DNA from: Engraulis encrasicolus
Lineage: Eukaryota; Chordata; Actinopteri; Clupeiformes; Engraulidae
Reading direction: 5' to 3'
Assembly (NCBI RefSeq): GCF_034702125.1
Contig: NC_085876.1
Coordinates: forward strand, 14,285,253 to 14,349,252
DNA length: 64,000 bases
Below the pieces are notes generated by a model, which saw nothing but the letters and a program-made list of their open reading frames with translations, made no database searches and was not told where the DNA came from. The position numbers were made by a program, and so were the translations under genes. This document shows positions 1-26,083 of this stretch, in pieces (positions within the stretch are counted from its first letter, which is position 1; each line of letters opens with the position of its first letter).

Positions 1-49
<49 letters not shown>
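1..49. repeat. (AC)n microsatellite at window edge
   Basis: Uninterrupted AC dinucleotides continuing from outside the window. Confidence 0.98.
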
Positions 50-53
<4 letters not shown>

Positions 54-457
54 GATTATTTTATTTGGGAGGACCAATAATTATTGAGAAACAATACAGC
101 GCCCCAAACAATATAAAAGTAGCAATAATGTGTCTTCTACATAAATGCAAAAGTTATACTGGCCTGAAGCCTATTCAGGGGTACAAGTGGCACTGGCAGC
201 AGGGACGTGCACAGGAATCTCAAAGGGCAGTTGCTCTAACCTGAAGAAAGGGCAACCCCCCCCCCCCCAAAAAAAAAACCCATCAACAATGAGCGGCCTT
301 CAGAATTTTTAGGAAACTGCACCGGTATTATTATTTTTAGTAGTAGTAGTATATTAGTAGTATATATTAGTATAGAAGTAGTATATTAATGTTATAATTA
401 TTAATATTATTTTATTGTATAGTATCTTGAATATGCGTACCATATGATATAACATGC

Positions 458-725
458 TAGTTTTTAAACATGTAGGCCTACCTATTAATCATATCAGAGA
501 CGATCAGCCTTATGCCCACCTGCCCTAAATGTCTCCTGATCCACATTTCCTCATGTGTGGTATGTGGCTGCCCCTAAATTAAATGAAATTATGAGAAAAA
601 GCCTTGATAGTTTTTAAACCTGTATCAGTCACAGAGATGATCAGTCTTATGCCTACCTGCCCTATGTGCAAAGGTCTGTGGCTGTGAGTCATCCTCATCT
701 TAAATGAAATGAAATGATGAGTAAA
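458..725. repeat. imperfect tandem duplication, ~140-bp unit
   Basis: AGTTTTTAAAC, then GATCAGYCTTATGCC and ACCTGCCCTA recur in the same order in 458-606 and 607-725. No coding content is seen. The rest of 50-1520 holds no gene I can support. Confidence 0.7.
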
Positions 726-1521
726 TTAATAGGCTAAATATGAGGATGCTTAATCAATTAACCCACTGTCATCTTTATAATCCTTGTAGCAGCCAAAGTA
801 GAGTTTAAGTTATAATAAATAGAAATAGTTTAAAAATGGTTAAAAAGATCATTTAATTTGAATTTGAAATTTCATTAATAGGCATATTCCATGACTAAAA
901 TGATGAATATTATATAGGAAAGCTAAAACAATAAGAATTCACAGGTTTAGGTCATTTGTTGGGTCTTTTGTAGCCTATATTAAAAATGTGTACTGTCGCT
1001 TTAAGAATTGACGAGCCGGCTTTCATTTCAGATCGCAAAGAACCGTGGCGTGGGAGCGACCAGTTCTTATCTGTTGCTCTGAAGCTCCGAGCTTCTCGCA
1101 GACGTTATAACCTTTTATTTTCATTACAGATATTTTAGTTAGTTCACGCACATTTTGTAGGCCTAGGCCGATTGTCTTGAGGAGAACAGTAAACGTCAGT
1201 TATCATGTGGAGTGGATTTATTTCAATTACATGGACATTGACAGTGGAAACAGTATCTTTGGGTCGGAGAATATATCAGCTTAAGAAAAAGCACTTTCCT
1301 AGCGGTCTCACCAAGATCAAACCTCTACAATCCTGAAAAAGATTCTCTGCCTCACCTGCACCTGTTCATTTTTTTCGCAGCCAACTCTGCAGAGATGTGC
1401 TTCCTTTAGCTAGCCTACCCCCTTAAGTTCTCTCTTGCTTGATAAAACGACATGTCATCTGCATGTTTCTTAGTTGGGTTAGCCTTCCACAAAACAACCT
1501 GAGCCATGTAAAACGTTGACT

Positions 1522-2390
1522 GCAAGCTAGCTGGCTGTCGTTTTTCCCCAATATCTGAACGTGGCACAACGGCTGTCAGATTATTTAGGATCACTAAACG
1601 TCCTAAACTCGAGATCGGCTTTAAGAGACATTAATTGTGATCATGTAGTTTAATACTGTGTAGTCTGCTATGTTTCCAGCTCACCTGAGGCCGTCAGGGC
1701 AGTCGCTCTACTCCCACGACATCTTCGACATATTTTGCGTCTCTGCCCTTGTCGCATGCATGCTTGCTCCCCCCTCCCTCCCATGTAGAGCTGCGCGTGC
1801 CCCCCACAACGCGCATGCTGCCCCTCCCTTTGCCTATCTCTCGAGGTGCAGGTGAATCTGAATTTGAAAACTTAAACTTAATTTAGGAAGCTTCAATCAA
1901 AAATACGAATTGCAAAGCAAATCAGTTGAAACATGAAATCTTAGCCAATTTTTCCGAGGCATATCTACAGCTGGCTGTCAGGGGTTTTTTTGCTACCTAA
2001 ACGTGGCGCTGGCTGGCTGTCAGATGTATGATAACTAAAAGTTCTAAACTCAACATTGTATTAGAGAGGTTGATTGTGAGCATATTTTGTACCCTAATAT
2101 GTATACTGTGTGTAGGGCTCTTGCCGACACCCAGGCATCTTCAAAATCTTTCGTGTCTCTTATAAGGCGCTCAAGCGCCTGTCGCGTGCCTTCTCCCTCC
2201 CCACCGGAGTTGTTGCGTAGCTGCCTCACATCTCTCGTGCCCATTCTCGACGGGTCTGATGAATTTGTATGACTGACTTAAGTCTTTATTGTACAAAACT
2301 TCAATCAAAATTATGAATTATAAAGAAATCAAATGATATTGAAATATGAAATTATAATTGCCATATTATTTTCCCCTCCCTTGGAAGGGC
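1522..2390. repeat. diverged tandem segmental duplication, ~440-bp unit
   Basis: Copy 1 (1522-1970) and copy 2 (1971-2390) share in order AGCTGGCTGTC, AACGTGGC, CTAAACTC, a TTGTGA(T/G)CAT stretch, TCCCTCCC-type C-rich tracts and an AACTTCAATCAAAA-like end. Neither copy has a convincing ORF. Confidence 0.7.
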
Positions 2391-2576
2391 AATATCAGCC
2401 AATGTGGGCAAAAGGGCCATTGCTCGGGCACCGTGGGCAACTATGCTGTGCACGTGCCTGATCTGGCAGTGAATAATACTTGGCTATCTGTTTTGCTTTC
2501 TTCTTATTTAGTCCAGCTATTTGCAAACCTCTGACACACAATTTATGAACAAGGCCAAGGCTATCATAGATAAGTG

Positions 2577-2578
<2 letters not shown>

Positions 2579-2652
<74 letters not shown>
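2579..2652. repeat. (CA)n microsatellite
   Basis: Uninterrupted CA dinucleotides, about 37 units. Confidence 0.98.
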
Positions 2653-2654
<2 letters not shown>

Positions 2655-2729
2655 TCTACGAACCTTTACAATCTGTCTCCAAATCTCTCTCTGTCTCACT
2701 TGAATAATGAAAACTTACATTTACTTAGT

Positions 2730-2795
2730 ATGTTAAGGAATGGGATTCTAAATCACAGGGTTGCAGGTTCAATCTCCACTCTTAACACCCTCCAG
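2730..2795 (+). repeat. tRNA-like SINE fragment
   Basis: Ends with TTGCAGGTTCAATCTCC, a B-box-like sequence behind TCTAAATCACAGGG. It is too short and diverged to be a tRNA gene. Confidence 0.45.
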
Positions 2796-3123
2796 TCAAA
2801 GTATTACAACAGCTACGTTGTTATTAGTAATATTTATGAGTGTTCTTTTTTTCATACCTAGACATTTCAGGCGACCCCATTTAAATTCCAGGTGACCCGA
2901 CCTTTGTCTTGATCAAACACAGCCATAGACTATACTATACAGTAGACACAATGTAAAAAAGTTTATTTAAAAAAAATACTACACAGGAGATGTGACAGAC
3001 GCATATCATTTCTTGCTTGGGTTTATTGAAACAAAGTGAATAGAAGCATAGCCCCTTAACACACACTGTTGCATCACTGGAACGTTAAAATAGTCACTGA
3101 AAAAAATGTAACTACCATAGTAC

Positions 3124-3312
3124 CAGGGGCGGAGCATTGGTATTGGGACAGGGGGGGGCGGAAGATGTGTCCGAGATGTTGGGCCCTCGAAATATCGTAG
3201 AGTGGGGCCCCTACAAGATGTTTGGCAATCGAAAGCCACTGGCAGGGGCCCCCCGCAAGTGGTGAGGCCGGGGGTTCCTGGCCCCTATGCCTCCCCCTCT
3301 GCTCCGCCCCTG
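3124..3312. mobile_element. hAT-type MITE with 8-bp TSD
   Basis: Terminal inverted repeats CAGGGGCGGAGC and GCTCCGCCCCTG, flanked by CATAGTAC and CATAGCAC (7 of 8 match). 189 bp, non-coding, C/G-rich inside. Confidence 0.85.
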
Positions 3313-4277
3313 CATAGCACTACACTATTATGTCAGTGCACAGGGCCTTTAGTATTGCATTCCGACTTGGTCATTGCCATTCTGGTAACAGCTAATTTAT
3401 AACAGGGGATGCGTTTTAAGGGGTAAAGTAAGATGCAGGTCAGACACATACAACCACTGCAAGGGGACAGAGAGGAAGGGCAGAATTATGGGATCCTTTA
3501 CTTTGAAAAGAGAGTGGTGTGCTGATATATTTATTTGTTTCTTTTTTCTGTTCCACGCTGCATGTTGCTTATTTGAAAAAAGAAGGGTGTGTTAGAGTGC
3601 ACCTTGTTTCATGTGTGTTTATTTGGTGTGTGAGAGTGCACCTTGTTTCATGTTGAGCAGCTGTTATGACGTAAGGCGCAAGTATAGCCCTCCCAGCCGA
3701 CACGGTGAGAAACTACTTGGATGATACATGTACTTTCTCTGAAGGATCCCCTGAAACAAATGCACATTTATTTTGATAATGTACGTTTTCTGCTAAATTC
3801 TGGAAAGACCTGTTGTCATTATTACGTGCAAATGTCTGTACAAACCTTGCATTTTCTTTTAAACAGTTTTATTTGGTTTCCATGAGTTTAGATGAGAGGA
3901 CGGTAGCATGTTTTACATCATCAATCTAATTTTTCTACTTGCTAAATACTTTAAAATGTCAATACAGCAAGCCTCTTCTATCTGTTTAGGGCTGTTGTTT
4001 AATGGGTTAAGATTTTACAACAACTCCTTAGTTTTTTCAACCAACCCCAAAGCCATAAAGACTGTTCTCCTCCTGGGCGCCTTCCACCTCTTAGATGAAG
4101 TTTTGTTTAATCTATTTTCATTTTAATTTGATCATTAGGCCCTATTTCAATTTTGGTCGTCTTAACTCACTGTATGTTGATTACTGTTTTGTTTTGTCTT
4201 ACTCGTCACTGTTATGTCTCTTTATATATGATCGTACCCTGGATATACTTCTAATAGATAAATAAAAAAGGCACGAT

Positions 4278-5112
4278 GTGCGTTCCAATATGTGACCTTG
4301 CGTCCTCCACTTGTTTCGCTAGGTTCACTGACAACCAGGGGCGGATTAAGAAATTATGGCCCCCTCGGCCAGACATTGTCTTGGGCCCCCCCACCCTCGG
4401 ACTTGACTTGGCCAGCGGAACTATACCAGTTCATTGTACACTATATTGGCTGGCACATGAGGCACCTTGGAAAGATTATTATTGCGAAGGCAGTTTTGAA
4501 GGCCGGTTTGGGTCTTGGCTGAGGGGCCAAATTGTCCTGGCCCCTTGGGGCCTCTGGCCCTCTATCGGGCGAGGCCATGGGGCCAAATTGGCCTGGCCCC
4601 TTGGAGCCTCTGGCCCTCTGTGGGTTGAGGCCATGGGGTCAAGTTGCCCTGGCCCCTTGGGGCCTTTGCCCTTAGGCAACCTTGGGCCCCCGGACCTGGC
4701 TTGGCCTAGGGACTATACCAGGACATTGCACACTATATATTGGCTGGCACATAAAGCAACTTGGAAAGAATATGATTACAAAGGTGGTTTTGAGGGTCGG
4801 TGTTCGCGGATGGTTTGGGTTCGGTGTTCGCGGGGCCAAGTTGGCCTGGCCCCTTTGGGCCTAGGCCTGGTAGGCCCGTGCATTAATCCACCCCTGCTGA
4901 CAACAGCATTGGGCTATGTTTCAATGTCTCGCAAAAGCTCAATTGTGAAGTCATTTTCTCATTTGCAAACTGTGTGGTGAATAGGGAATAGTCGCTCAAA
5001 AGTTGATGTGGATAGGCTGACAGCTGGGAAACTTAATTGTTTTCTCAGGGCCAAGAGGCGGGGCGAGGCCACAAGCACAAGTGGAGGACGGGGTTGTGCA
5101 TATTGGAATGTA
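4278..5112 (-). mobile_element. MITE family A, copy 1 (split by a nested hAT)
   Basis: Inverted termini GCGTTCCAATATG and CATATTGGAATGT. Internal sequence matches copies at 10182 and 58704 in the opposite orientation, including the GACAGCTGGGAAACTT block and AAAAGTTG. It is interrupted at 4336-4896 by another element. Confidence 0.85.
4336..4896. mobile_element. non-autonomous hAT nested in MITE A
   Basis: Termini CAGGGGCGGATTAAG and TTAATCCACCCCTG with a perfect 8-bp target duplication CTGACAAC (4328-4335, 4897-4904). Inside are two diverged copies of an ~85-bp segment (around 4430 and 4709, each containing TATTGGCTGGCACAT) and repeated GGCC-rich units. The 234-codon open frame across it is not a recognisable protein. 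Confidence 0.92.
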
Positions 5113-5226
5113 CCCACGGCGTGAAACTCCCCCTTCTCCATACGTAGCTTCCAGTTTCGCTAGGTTCACGGAGCTCCTACCGACACAAGTCCCGGATGTA
5201 CCAACGCCTCTCGTTTGACAGAAAGG
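5113..5226 (+). other. candidate 5' UTR exon of cdc42l
   Basis: The coding exon starts immediately after an acceptor, so a non-coding exon must exist upstream. This stretch is the best candidate seen. It is unique sequence just beyond a MITE, richer in CpG than its surroundings, and ends AAAGG before a perfect GTGAGT donor at 5227. There is no transcript evidence, and other sites between 1 and 6 kb are possible. Confidence 0.25.
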
Positions 5227-18015
<12,789 letters not shown>

Positions 18016-18071
18016 ACCAGGGGGCATGGAGACATGTCTACAGCACACACACACACACACACACACACGCT

Positions 18072-18135
<64 letters not shown>

Positions 18136-18137
18136 CG

Positions 18138-18181
<44 letters not shown>

Positions 18182-18430
18182 TCTAGGGACCGGAACGTGG
18201 ACCATTGGTAAAGGTAGACCGTGGGGAGGATGAAGTAAGCAGTGTGGGAGGGAACGAGGGAGACGGACACGCTCTTCTGTTTATTATTGTTTCTCCATGC
18301 AGTGCCTTGAGTAACCCAACTAAGACAGTGGTGGTGTGGTTATCTGTTGTATTCGCTGGGGGATATGCCAATAAGCTGGTTACGTGTGCTAAACCTGGCT
18401 GAGTTAACCTACATGAAACCTGCTAATAAA
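18016..18430 (+). other. cdc42l 3' UTR (candidate) with AATAAA
   Basis: Sequence after the TAG stop holds a CA microsatellite (18042-18179), then unique sequence. The first canonical AATAAA is at 18425-18430, inside a degenerate MITE. The real 3' end could lie further downstream because later AATAAA words also occur. Confidence 0.35.
18042..18179. repeat. (CA)n microsatellite in cdc42l 3' UTR
   Basis: CA repeats with CGC interruptions beginning 27 bp after the stop codon. Confidence 0.97.
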
Positions 18431-18535
18431 TAACCCTTATGTGTCATTCAGTTAAGAAAGAGTAGTCTATTAGATGACTTTGTTGAGGTTGACTGAACCC
18501 GGTTTACTACCAAGCCAGGTTCTTGGAATACCACC
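18385..18535. mobile_element. degraded MITE family B copy
   Basis: The right end, AGCCAGGTTCTTGGAATACC, matches the inverted form of ends at 58987. The left end is not clear (AACCTGGCTGAGTTAACCT). Contains the candidate cdc42l poly(A) signal. Confidence 0.5.
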
Positions 18536-18716
18536 CTGCTCCTGTTGTCTAACTGCCTAGTTCATTACCAGTGATCAGCCTTAAATATACTGCACAGCAT
18601 CAGCATCAGTGGAAATATGGAGCGCATCCATGAGGACACTGCTTTTTATGAAGCACGAGACATGGATGGATATGGTCGCTCTGTTTTTCGTTTAGTATTT
18701 ACTAACCAAATTTCAC

Positions 18717-18857
18717 AGACACACACAGACACACACAGACACACACACAAACACACACACAGACACACACACAGACACACACACAGACACACACACAGAC
18801 ACACACAAAGACACACACACAGACACACACACAGACACACACACAGACACACACACA

Positions 18858-18946
<89 letters not shown>

Positions 18947-18981
18947 ACACACACACACACAGACACACACACACACACACA

Positions 18982-19035
<54 letters not shown>
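18717..19035. repeat. (ACACACAG)n-type compound minisatellite
   Basis: CA repeat with regularly spaced AGAC interruptions every 8-14 bp, turning into pure CA at the end. Confidence 0.97.
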
Positions 19036-19037
<2 letters not shown>

Positions 19038-19519
19038 TGTACACCACGTCCCTTACATAGGGCCTTACTAGCATGGTGAAATGGACAGAAGTAGGAATAA
19101 CACCAGGAAACAAAAAAAAGGAACAACGATCCATGAAGTGGGTGTTTCCTCACTTGTGTTGTTGTGCTGCAACTAAAAACTGGAGTGTGAAAAGTGCTTC
19201 TTACCTCTGCCTGTAACGGGCAAGAGAATTAAACTGAACCTCTATATTCTTACAATACATTTGGAGAATTATGGTGCATTAATAATAATAGGAGTAATAA
19301 TAATAATAATATAACTTGATTATTGTTTGTAAATGATAGGTGTGTTTCTTTTTTTTCTTTTTGCAAACCTTGTTTTTCCTCCTGACCGAGTTTGTTTTTA
19401 TTATTATTTTTTAATAATACTGAATTTACTTCATTTTGTGCCAACATTTTGAGTGCCACTCCATTGCTGCGTTTTTGTTTGTTTGTTTGTTTTCATCATG
19501 ACAAACTGTTGCACACTCC

Positions 19520-19768
19520 AGGGGTACATTCCAGAAAGGTGGTTTAGTGACCAACCGAGTCAACTCAAAACGAGTATTAAACCTCCTAATTGATGTCACA
19601 TAGAGGTTTATTCCATAGACGTATCCTATGAACGGGTTCATACTGTATGTCTATGGCTTATCCCTGGATCACAACAAAGTCACAGGTTGCCTCTACTATA
19701 TGATGCACCTCTTACATTGAGTTAGCATAACGAGGTAAGATGACAAAACCTGCTTTCAGGAATACCCC
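19520..19768. mobile_element. TIR element related to family B
   Basis: Left GGGGTACATTCCAGAAAGG and right CTTTCAGGAATACCCC are inverted repeats. About 249 bp, no ORF. Another family member with similar ends is at 49969. Confidence 0.65.
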
Positions 19769-22044
19769 ACAGTACTCTAAAAGGTTTGTTGTTTTGATTA
19801 ATAATGACAATGCAATAATGATGTGATGTGACAATGATGGGTTTCGAGCAGACGCCTGAAGCGGTGGAATGTAAAGTAATAAAACTAGACTGTTTCAATG
19901 GATCCATTGGTATGAAGCTGTCTGGTCATTTACTTGATGCACTGAGCTCATCTGACTGTCTGAAATGTTTACTTTAATACCAATTGTTGTTATTAAGTGG
20001 TTTGTTAAAAAAAAAAAAATATATATATATATATATGTTTCATGTTTCAATGTTTCAAATTTAAACGACCTTAAACGCAAAGTGATATGTCATTATTGTC
20101 CATAAAATGGCAGAAACGAAGAAAACCAAGAAATAATAATAATTCATTAATATTAATTCAATGTTTGCCCACTTCCAACATTTTCTAAAATTATTCAGAT
20201 TTTTTCCCCACCTTTTAGTCTATGGTCTTCTTGGCTTATGAATTAAAGGGGCAGTTAGTTTGTTCATATCAAGTTTGCACCCAAATAAGGTTTACCTCAC
20301 CTTGCCCATTAGCAGGATGTCAAGCAGCCATTTTGCAACTCCCAGCAAATGGGAACCGCCGCTGCCCTGTAGAAAGCCCAATCAGATCATTTGCCATGAG
20401 CTGAAGCTGATCTGGGATCAGCCCTTATCCAGCTAGACTAGTCCATGTTGAGTGTCTTGGGAGCTGTGTGTCTGTGTAATCAACTTTACCCCTCTTGTTG
20501 TTTTACCAGTAACTGACCAGCAGAGGGAGATGTCTTATTGATTTTCAAATGGTCCTGTAATCCATTGACCTATATTCATGTTAAATGGTTGGTTGCTTGC
20601 TTAACTGCAGTGCAGAGGGATATTTTTTTCCTCTAAAAAAAACCCCTTGCACAGCCTTTAAATGATTGTTCTTAATAGAATGTGATAACGCTGCATTGCG
20701 GATTGTTGTTGTTGGAAGAGAGAGGATGGGGGAAACAATAGTGCCTATGACAATTGATTGGATCTCACAAAGTCTGACTGGTGCCTGCCACATAAGAACT
20801 TATCACACTCGCATCCCTTTTTTATTGCTTAATAAAGCAGACTAATAAATGAGTTCCTAGGTCGTATGATATACAATGCATCCTACCCATGCAAAAATCA
20901 CATGAAAATCACATTATAATGATTGTGTAGTTTTGCATGGGCATAAGATGCATTTCCATACAATAATATATGCACGCGTATTGGCAATTACTCCCAGCAG
21001 TATCAATGGAAAGAATGGTGTTATGGTGACGGCCATTCTCATAACATCACTCAGTGGGTTGTAATATCTGCAAAATATGTGTGCTTAAATCAACATAATC
21101 CCTTTATGTTTGCGCACACAAGACAACTGTTCTCCAGTGTCAATTCTCGGAAGGGACTCTGGGTTGTTACTGCAAATCTTATTCAGTGACGTTTGTCGCA
21201 TCCTTTGAAGAAGAAAAGAGGTACTGTGTGTCATACATATCTGCTGTATGACATTGTAGCAGAAATGGAAGGGAATACGCATATATAAAATGGGTCAGGC
21301 TTCATTAAAAAAAAGAAAAAGAGGGATACATCAATCTTTAATGTGAGTTGCATCTCTTGCCACTCACCAGAGGCTGCTCCACACGAGTGTTGTATAGTGA
21401 ATCTATACATTTCTCTCTGTGATTCCTATTCATAATAAAGACATAGAAGTGACTTTGAGACCATAACATTGGAATACCAAATAACCTATAGGCTAATGCT
21501 AATCTCATTCTTTTAGCGATAATTCTCAGTCTTTTAAAAAAGTGGTCCTTTCTTTTGGTCCTGCAGCGGTTCACCTGATGTTTTATTGGATCTGTATCTT
21601 GATCACTTTTCAGGACAGAGTAGACGTGCAAGTTGTACCCCCAAAAAATGGACGATAACATCTTAATTAAAACAGATGTCAAGTACTGTACATTTCTCCA
21701 AATAGTAATACCCGTATGATCTCAAGAACATAATATGAAATGAATCTTCATCATTTTTATGTATTTACAAGTCAGCTTCTGTGTTGGCAAATCCAAAGCT
21801 GTGTATGTGCCTTGTCATGGAGTCTCATCCAAGTGAGCTGCGCCGCAAACCTGATTTCGATAAAGGAGTGTAACCTTAATTCCAAACCAATTGTATTGTC
21901 CTCCAGATTGTCCTAGTGTTGTCCATAATTTGAACAAGGAGCCTGGAAGCTTTATTTGACCTCAACCATGGCCTTCAGTCATAAGTCATATTTTAGCCCT
22001 ACAGATACATCCTTATGGATTTCTCTCAAACTCTTTGTCTGCAG
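19769..22044. other. intergenic, no gene seen
   Basis: Between cdc42l and the SINE I see an (AT)n run at 20020-20036, the palindrome at 20876 and a (T)n-rich end, but no coding region or RNA gene. Confidence 0.5.
20876..20957. mobile_element. short palindromic element
   Basis: AATGCATCCTACCCATGCAAAA pairs with TTTTGCATGGGCATAAGATGCATT (shown as two arms of about 22 bp), with a 35-bp A/T-rich loop. Confidence 0.65.
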
Positions 22045-22200
22045 TGCCCTGCCTTGGCCTAACGGTAGAGCACCAGGGTTACTACGCCGGGGACTCGGGT
22101 TCATATCTGGCCCCTATCATTTGCCGATTCTTCCTCGTCTCTCTCTCCCCACTGGTTTCTTGTCAATCCTGTCAAAAATAAAGGCAAAAAGCCTTACAAA
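22045..22200 (+). repeat. tRNA-derived SINE
   Basis: TTGGCCTAACGGTAGAGCA (A-box-like) and GGTTCATATCT (B-box-like) are spaced as in tRNAs. A C/T-rich body and an A-rich AAAAATAAAGGCAAAAAG tail follow. Reverse relatives are at 8940 and 41880. Confidence 0.75.
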
Positions 22201-22984
22201 TATATTCTTCAAAAACTATCTGCAGTTTAAAGAGTTTAGTTGTAGGCTACTGGAGATGTCCCATTTCCTACTACCAAAGTCTATTGACTAAGACAACCTG
22301 AATGAGAATCTCCACACATACAATCTTTTCTACAGCTTCTTCCACGTGACCTCTTGCCATACTTTGTATACGACTTAGTGACAATAAAGACGAGTCTTCG
22401 ATGACTTCTACTTTATTTAGGTCTAGGCTTCTCCATGTGAACGCTGGGTGGTCAGGGATGGCATGGCGTGGAAGATATCACGGCTTAGTGGGCCACACAT
22501 GCCTGAGTCACAGGCTGCAGTCTGATTATTATTGGATGGCCATCTGACCTCATTATATGTAGGTTGCCATGGGTAACTGTGAGGGGGGTTGGGAGGTGGT
22601 GGTGTGAGGGTGAAGAGGGAGGAGGGGGGTGGTTGTTGTATGGCAATCCAATCTCTTAATTTTTGTTCTCCCTTCATCCTGACTCTCAAAAGAGGTGTTT
22701 TCAGACAGAATGCGTTGTGTGCTGCTCACCTACAAACACCACACCTCAATGACTGTCAATCAATTCCATCAATCCCATACTTAAATTACTGACATTAAAA
22801 AAATAAACACCTTTTTCAATGATCAAAGTTATAAGACATATGACCTTAATGCTGTTTTTCTGATTCCGTGTGCATGTGCATACTTCAGAGCTATACGCAT
22901 AATGCTGCCAGCACACCTTAGACTGGTTGCCATGTGTCGCCGGCAAGGCCATATTATGGGATGTTCTTTGTTTTGTCACAACGT

Positions 22985-23095
22985 GTCCTGGTATGGAATT
23001 GAGCAGAGGGGGGGTTGGGTTGGGTTGGGTAGGCGGGAGGAGGGGGTAGGTGGAGGGAGGAGGGGGTGTTAGTGGTGTTGGGGGGGGGAGGGATC
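22985..23095. repeat. G-rich tract with (TTGGG)n
   Basis: GGGGGGG, TTGGGTTGGGTTGGGT and several GGAGGGGG runs within 110 bp, with many G-quadruplex-capable spacings. Confidence 0.8.
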
Positions 23096-23429
23096 GGAGG
23101 GGTAGGTGATTTTAGCAGCAATAAATGTTGATGTGTGTTTATGGAAAATGAAGGAAGCGGCTTCTCTCGGTTTAGTTCTGCATTGTGAGATATGGCGCCA
23201 TGACGTTTTTGACACCCAGCTTCCTGTGAATCCCGTGAAGTGTTTACAAATGTATTCTATGGCTTTGCTGTCCAAAAAAAATCTCTAATCAATGAGGTTA
23301 CCGCTTTCAATTCCAAGACCTTTTATCAATATGATGGAGTCAGACTTTGAATGCTTTGTTTGGATTTCGGCAAAATTGTGCTGTGTATGCTGATGTCGAT
23401 AAACACCAAAAGACAAACAGTGAAGCCGT

Positions 23430-23436
23430 TTCTCTT

Positions 23437-23491
<55 letters not shown>

Positions 23492-23561
23492 TTGTTCTAT
23501 TTCTCTGTCTGTCTGTCTATTCCCCCCCTCACTCTCTCTCTCTGTCTCCATCTTTGTTCTC

Positions 23562-23652
<91 letters not shown>
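23430..23652. repeat. (TC)n/(TCTG)n compound microsatellite
   Basis: TC run, TCTA units, then about 11 TCTG units and another TC run. Confidence 0.95.
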
Positions 23653-24800
23653 GTGCGAAAACAACAAATGAAATAGAGGGCATGCATGCAGTGTTCACAC
23701 CTCCCTCCCTCACTCTGTCTTGCTTCTGTACTGCCTGTCTTGTCTTGTGAGGCTGGCCACAGCCACAGTCACAGTAGGCAGGCTAGCAGGCAGACAGACA
23801 GGCAGGTCCGGGGTGGCGCTATGTACAGTTCAAACATGCAGCGTGAATTAGCACTCAGGAGCTCACTCCGATTATTATGGAGTGGCAGTAGTGTGGTGTG
23901 TGTGTGGGGGAGGGGGTGCCTAGTTGCTCTCTGCTTATTATGGTATGTCTGCGTTGTTAGGCGGGGGGAGGGGTGGAGGCAGGCTAGGAAGGCGTGGGGG
24001 GAGGCGGGGGGGGGTGTTGGTGGTGGTGGTGTGTGTGTGTGGAGGTGTGGGGGAGTGAGGGAGGGCTGAAGTTGAATATTATGGTCTGGCTAAGGCCTGT
24101 GTGTGTGTGTCTCTCTCTCTTTTTGGTCTTTTTTTTCATTTCCTTTACGCCACGGTTCCTCTGCTTACGCGAAAACGCTGTAGTGTCGCACATTCCTGAA
24201 TTAGCATCAAGCCTGATGTGATCACGTCGGAGGGAGTAGGAGAGCGGTGCCCTGCCCACGTACAGTATTGCACATTTCCTGTACTGTACTCCACCACACC
24301 GCACAAAGAAAAGACAGACAGGGGCCTCAGGTAACAGAGATACAGAGGGTGCTCACATCAGTGCATTACATTTCAGATATGTCTGTCGGCCCCCAAGGTA
24401 CACAGAGGGTCACCTTTAGATTGTGTTAAGAGCAATTGTAGAGTCCAGAGCCTCTATTGACTTTTAGGGGATACCACACGTTCACTAACAAGGGCTTGAA
24501 AGGCCTCGATGCGAGAGCTGGAGTTCATGCGTCACGCTTCACTGTGCCGTTTCTTCTCCCATGAAAAACGTCTCGGAGGAGTAATATAATAGAACTGTAA
24601 TTGGCAATCTGTTGTCTAGCAGTCAGACTAATCTTTTCCAGACAAGAGGCCCCCATGTAGTATGTATTGACAGATGTGTTTCTATCTGTCTGTCTCATAG
24701 GGTTCCCAAATGTGCGTATAGGTCTACTCTGCTGTCCATCTACGTATCTGACATCTCTAGATATAGCATAGCAATGTCTGACACTATCAGTCTGGCCATA

Positions 24801-24930
<130 letters not shown>

Positions 24931-25054
24931 CCTCCCTGGCTATCTTCCTGCTGGTGTATCAGGGAATTTGCATGATCAACTCCATATGTGCTTGCCTTGT
25001 CTGGCCACCGTTCAACATTAAGGACCATGTGGAATGGCAAGGGTGTGATGTGTG

Positions 25055-25073
25055 TGTGCCTGTGTGTGTGTGT

Positions 25074-25132
<59 letters not shown>
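25055..25132. repeat. (TG)n microsatellite
   Basis: TG run with one GAG interruption. Confidence 0.97.
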
Positions 25133-25134
<2 letters not shown>

Positions 25135-25409
25135 TGTGGTGGAGTGGGAGTGTGCGGAAGGAGTATTATGGTCTGCATTTTGGCTTGCATGGTAATCTGA
25201 CCCCCTCCACCCCACACCCTCCCGCCCTCTTATGCTTTATCTCCATAGCAACGGCCAGCACAGGAAGAATATTATGGTCTGTACATTTCTTTTGAAAATG
25301 TATTATGGGATGTTCAACAGAGGGCCTGGTCTGTGGGGGAGGGGTGCTTGTGATTTGGTAACCATGGATACCGCCCCCATATCCCTTTGATTGGGTGGGT
25401 AAAGGATGT

Positions 25410-25518
<109 letters not shown>

Positions 25519-25651
25519 GATCATACAGACACAGATATTCAATGTGGGAGGGGTGTTGGAAAATAAAATCGTGTCTGAAAAAAATGTGTGAGGGTATGTG
25601 TACAGTGGCTGATGTCTACGCCTTGTTCTGTGTACCTTGTGTCTGACTTTG

Positions 25652-25799
<148 letters not shown>

Positions 25800-25987
25800 C
25801 TTGTGCTTGTGTACCTGTATTTGTGCCTATGTGTGTATGCCTTTGTACTTGTGTGTTTACTGTATGTATGCATGTATATGTGGATAAGTGTATGTACATA
25901 TGCCTAGTGTGCCAATGCCTATGTTTATGTGTGTAGTTCTATGCTTTTGTATGTGTGTGTATATGTGTATGTCTATTTATATGTGTG

Positions 25988-25988
<1 letters not shown>

Positions 25989-26081
<93 letters not shown>
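25989..26081. repeat. (AG)n microsatellite
   Basis: About 46 AG units; a shorter AG run follows at 26223-26247. Confidence 0.98.

Positions 26082-26083
<2 letters not shown>

Noticed and set aside
4276..4980. 234-codon open frame
   Set aside because: It spans MITE A and the nested hAT; Gly/Pro/Trp-rich because of GGCC-rich repeats. The duplicated internal segments explain it.
22045..22200. tRNA gene
   Set aside because: A- and B-box-like sequences are present but no cloverleaf can be formed, and an A-rich tail and relatives show a SINE.
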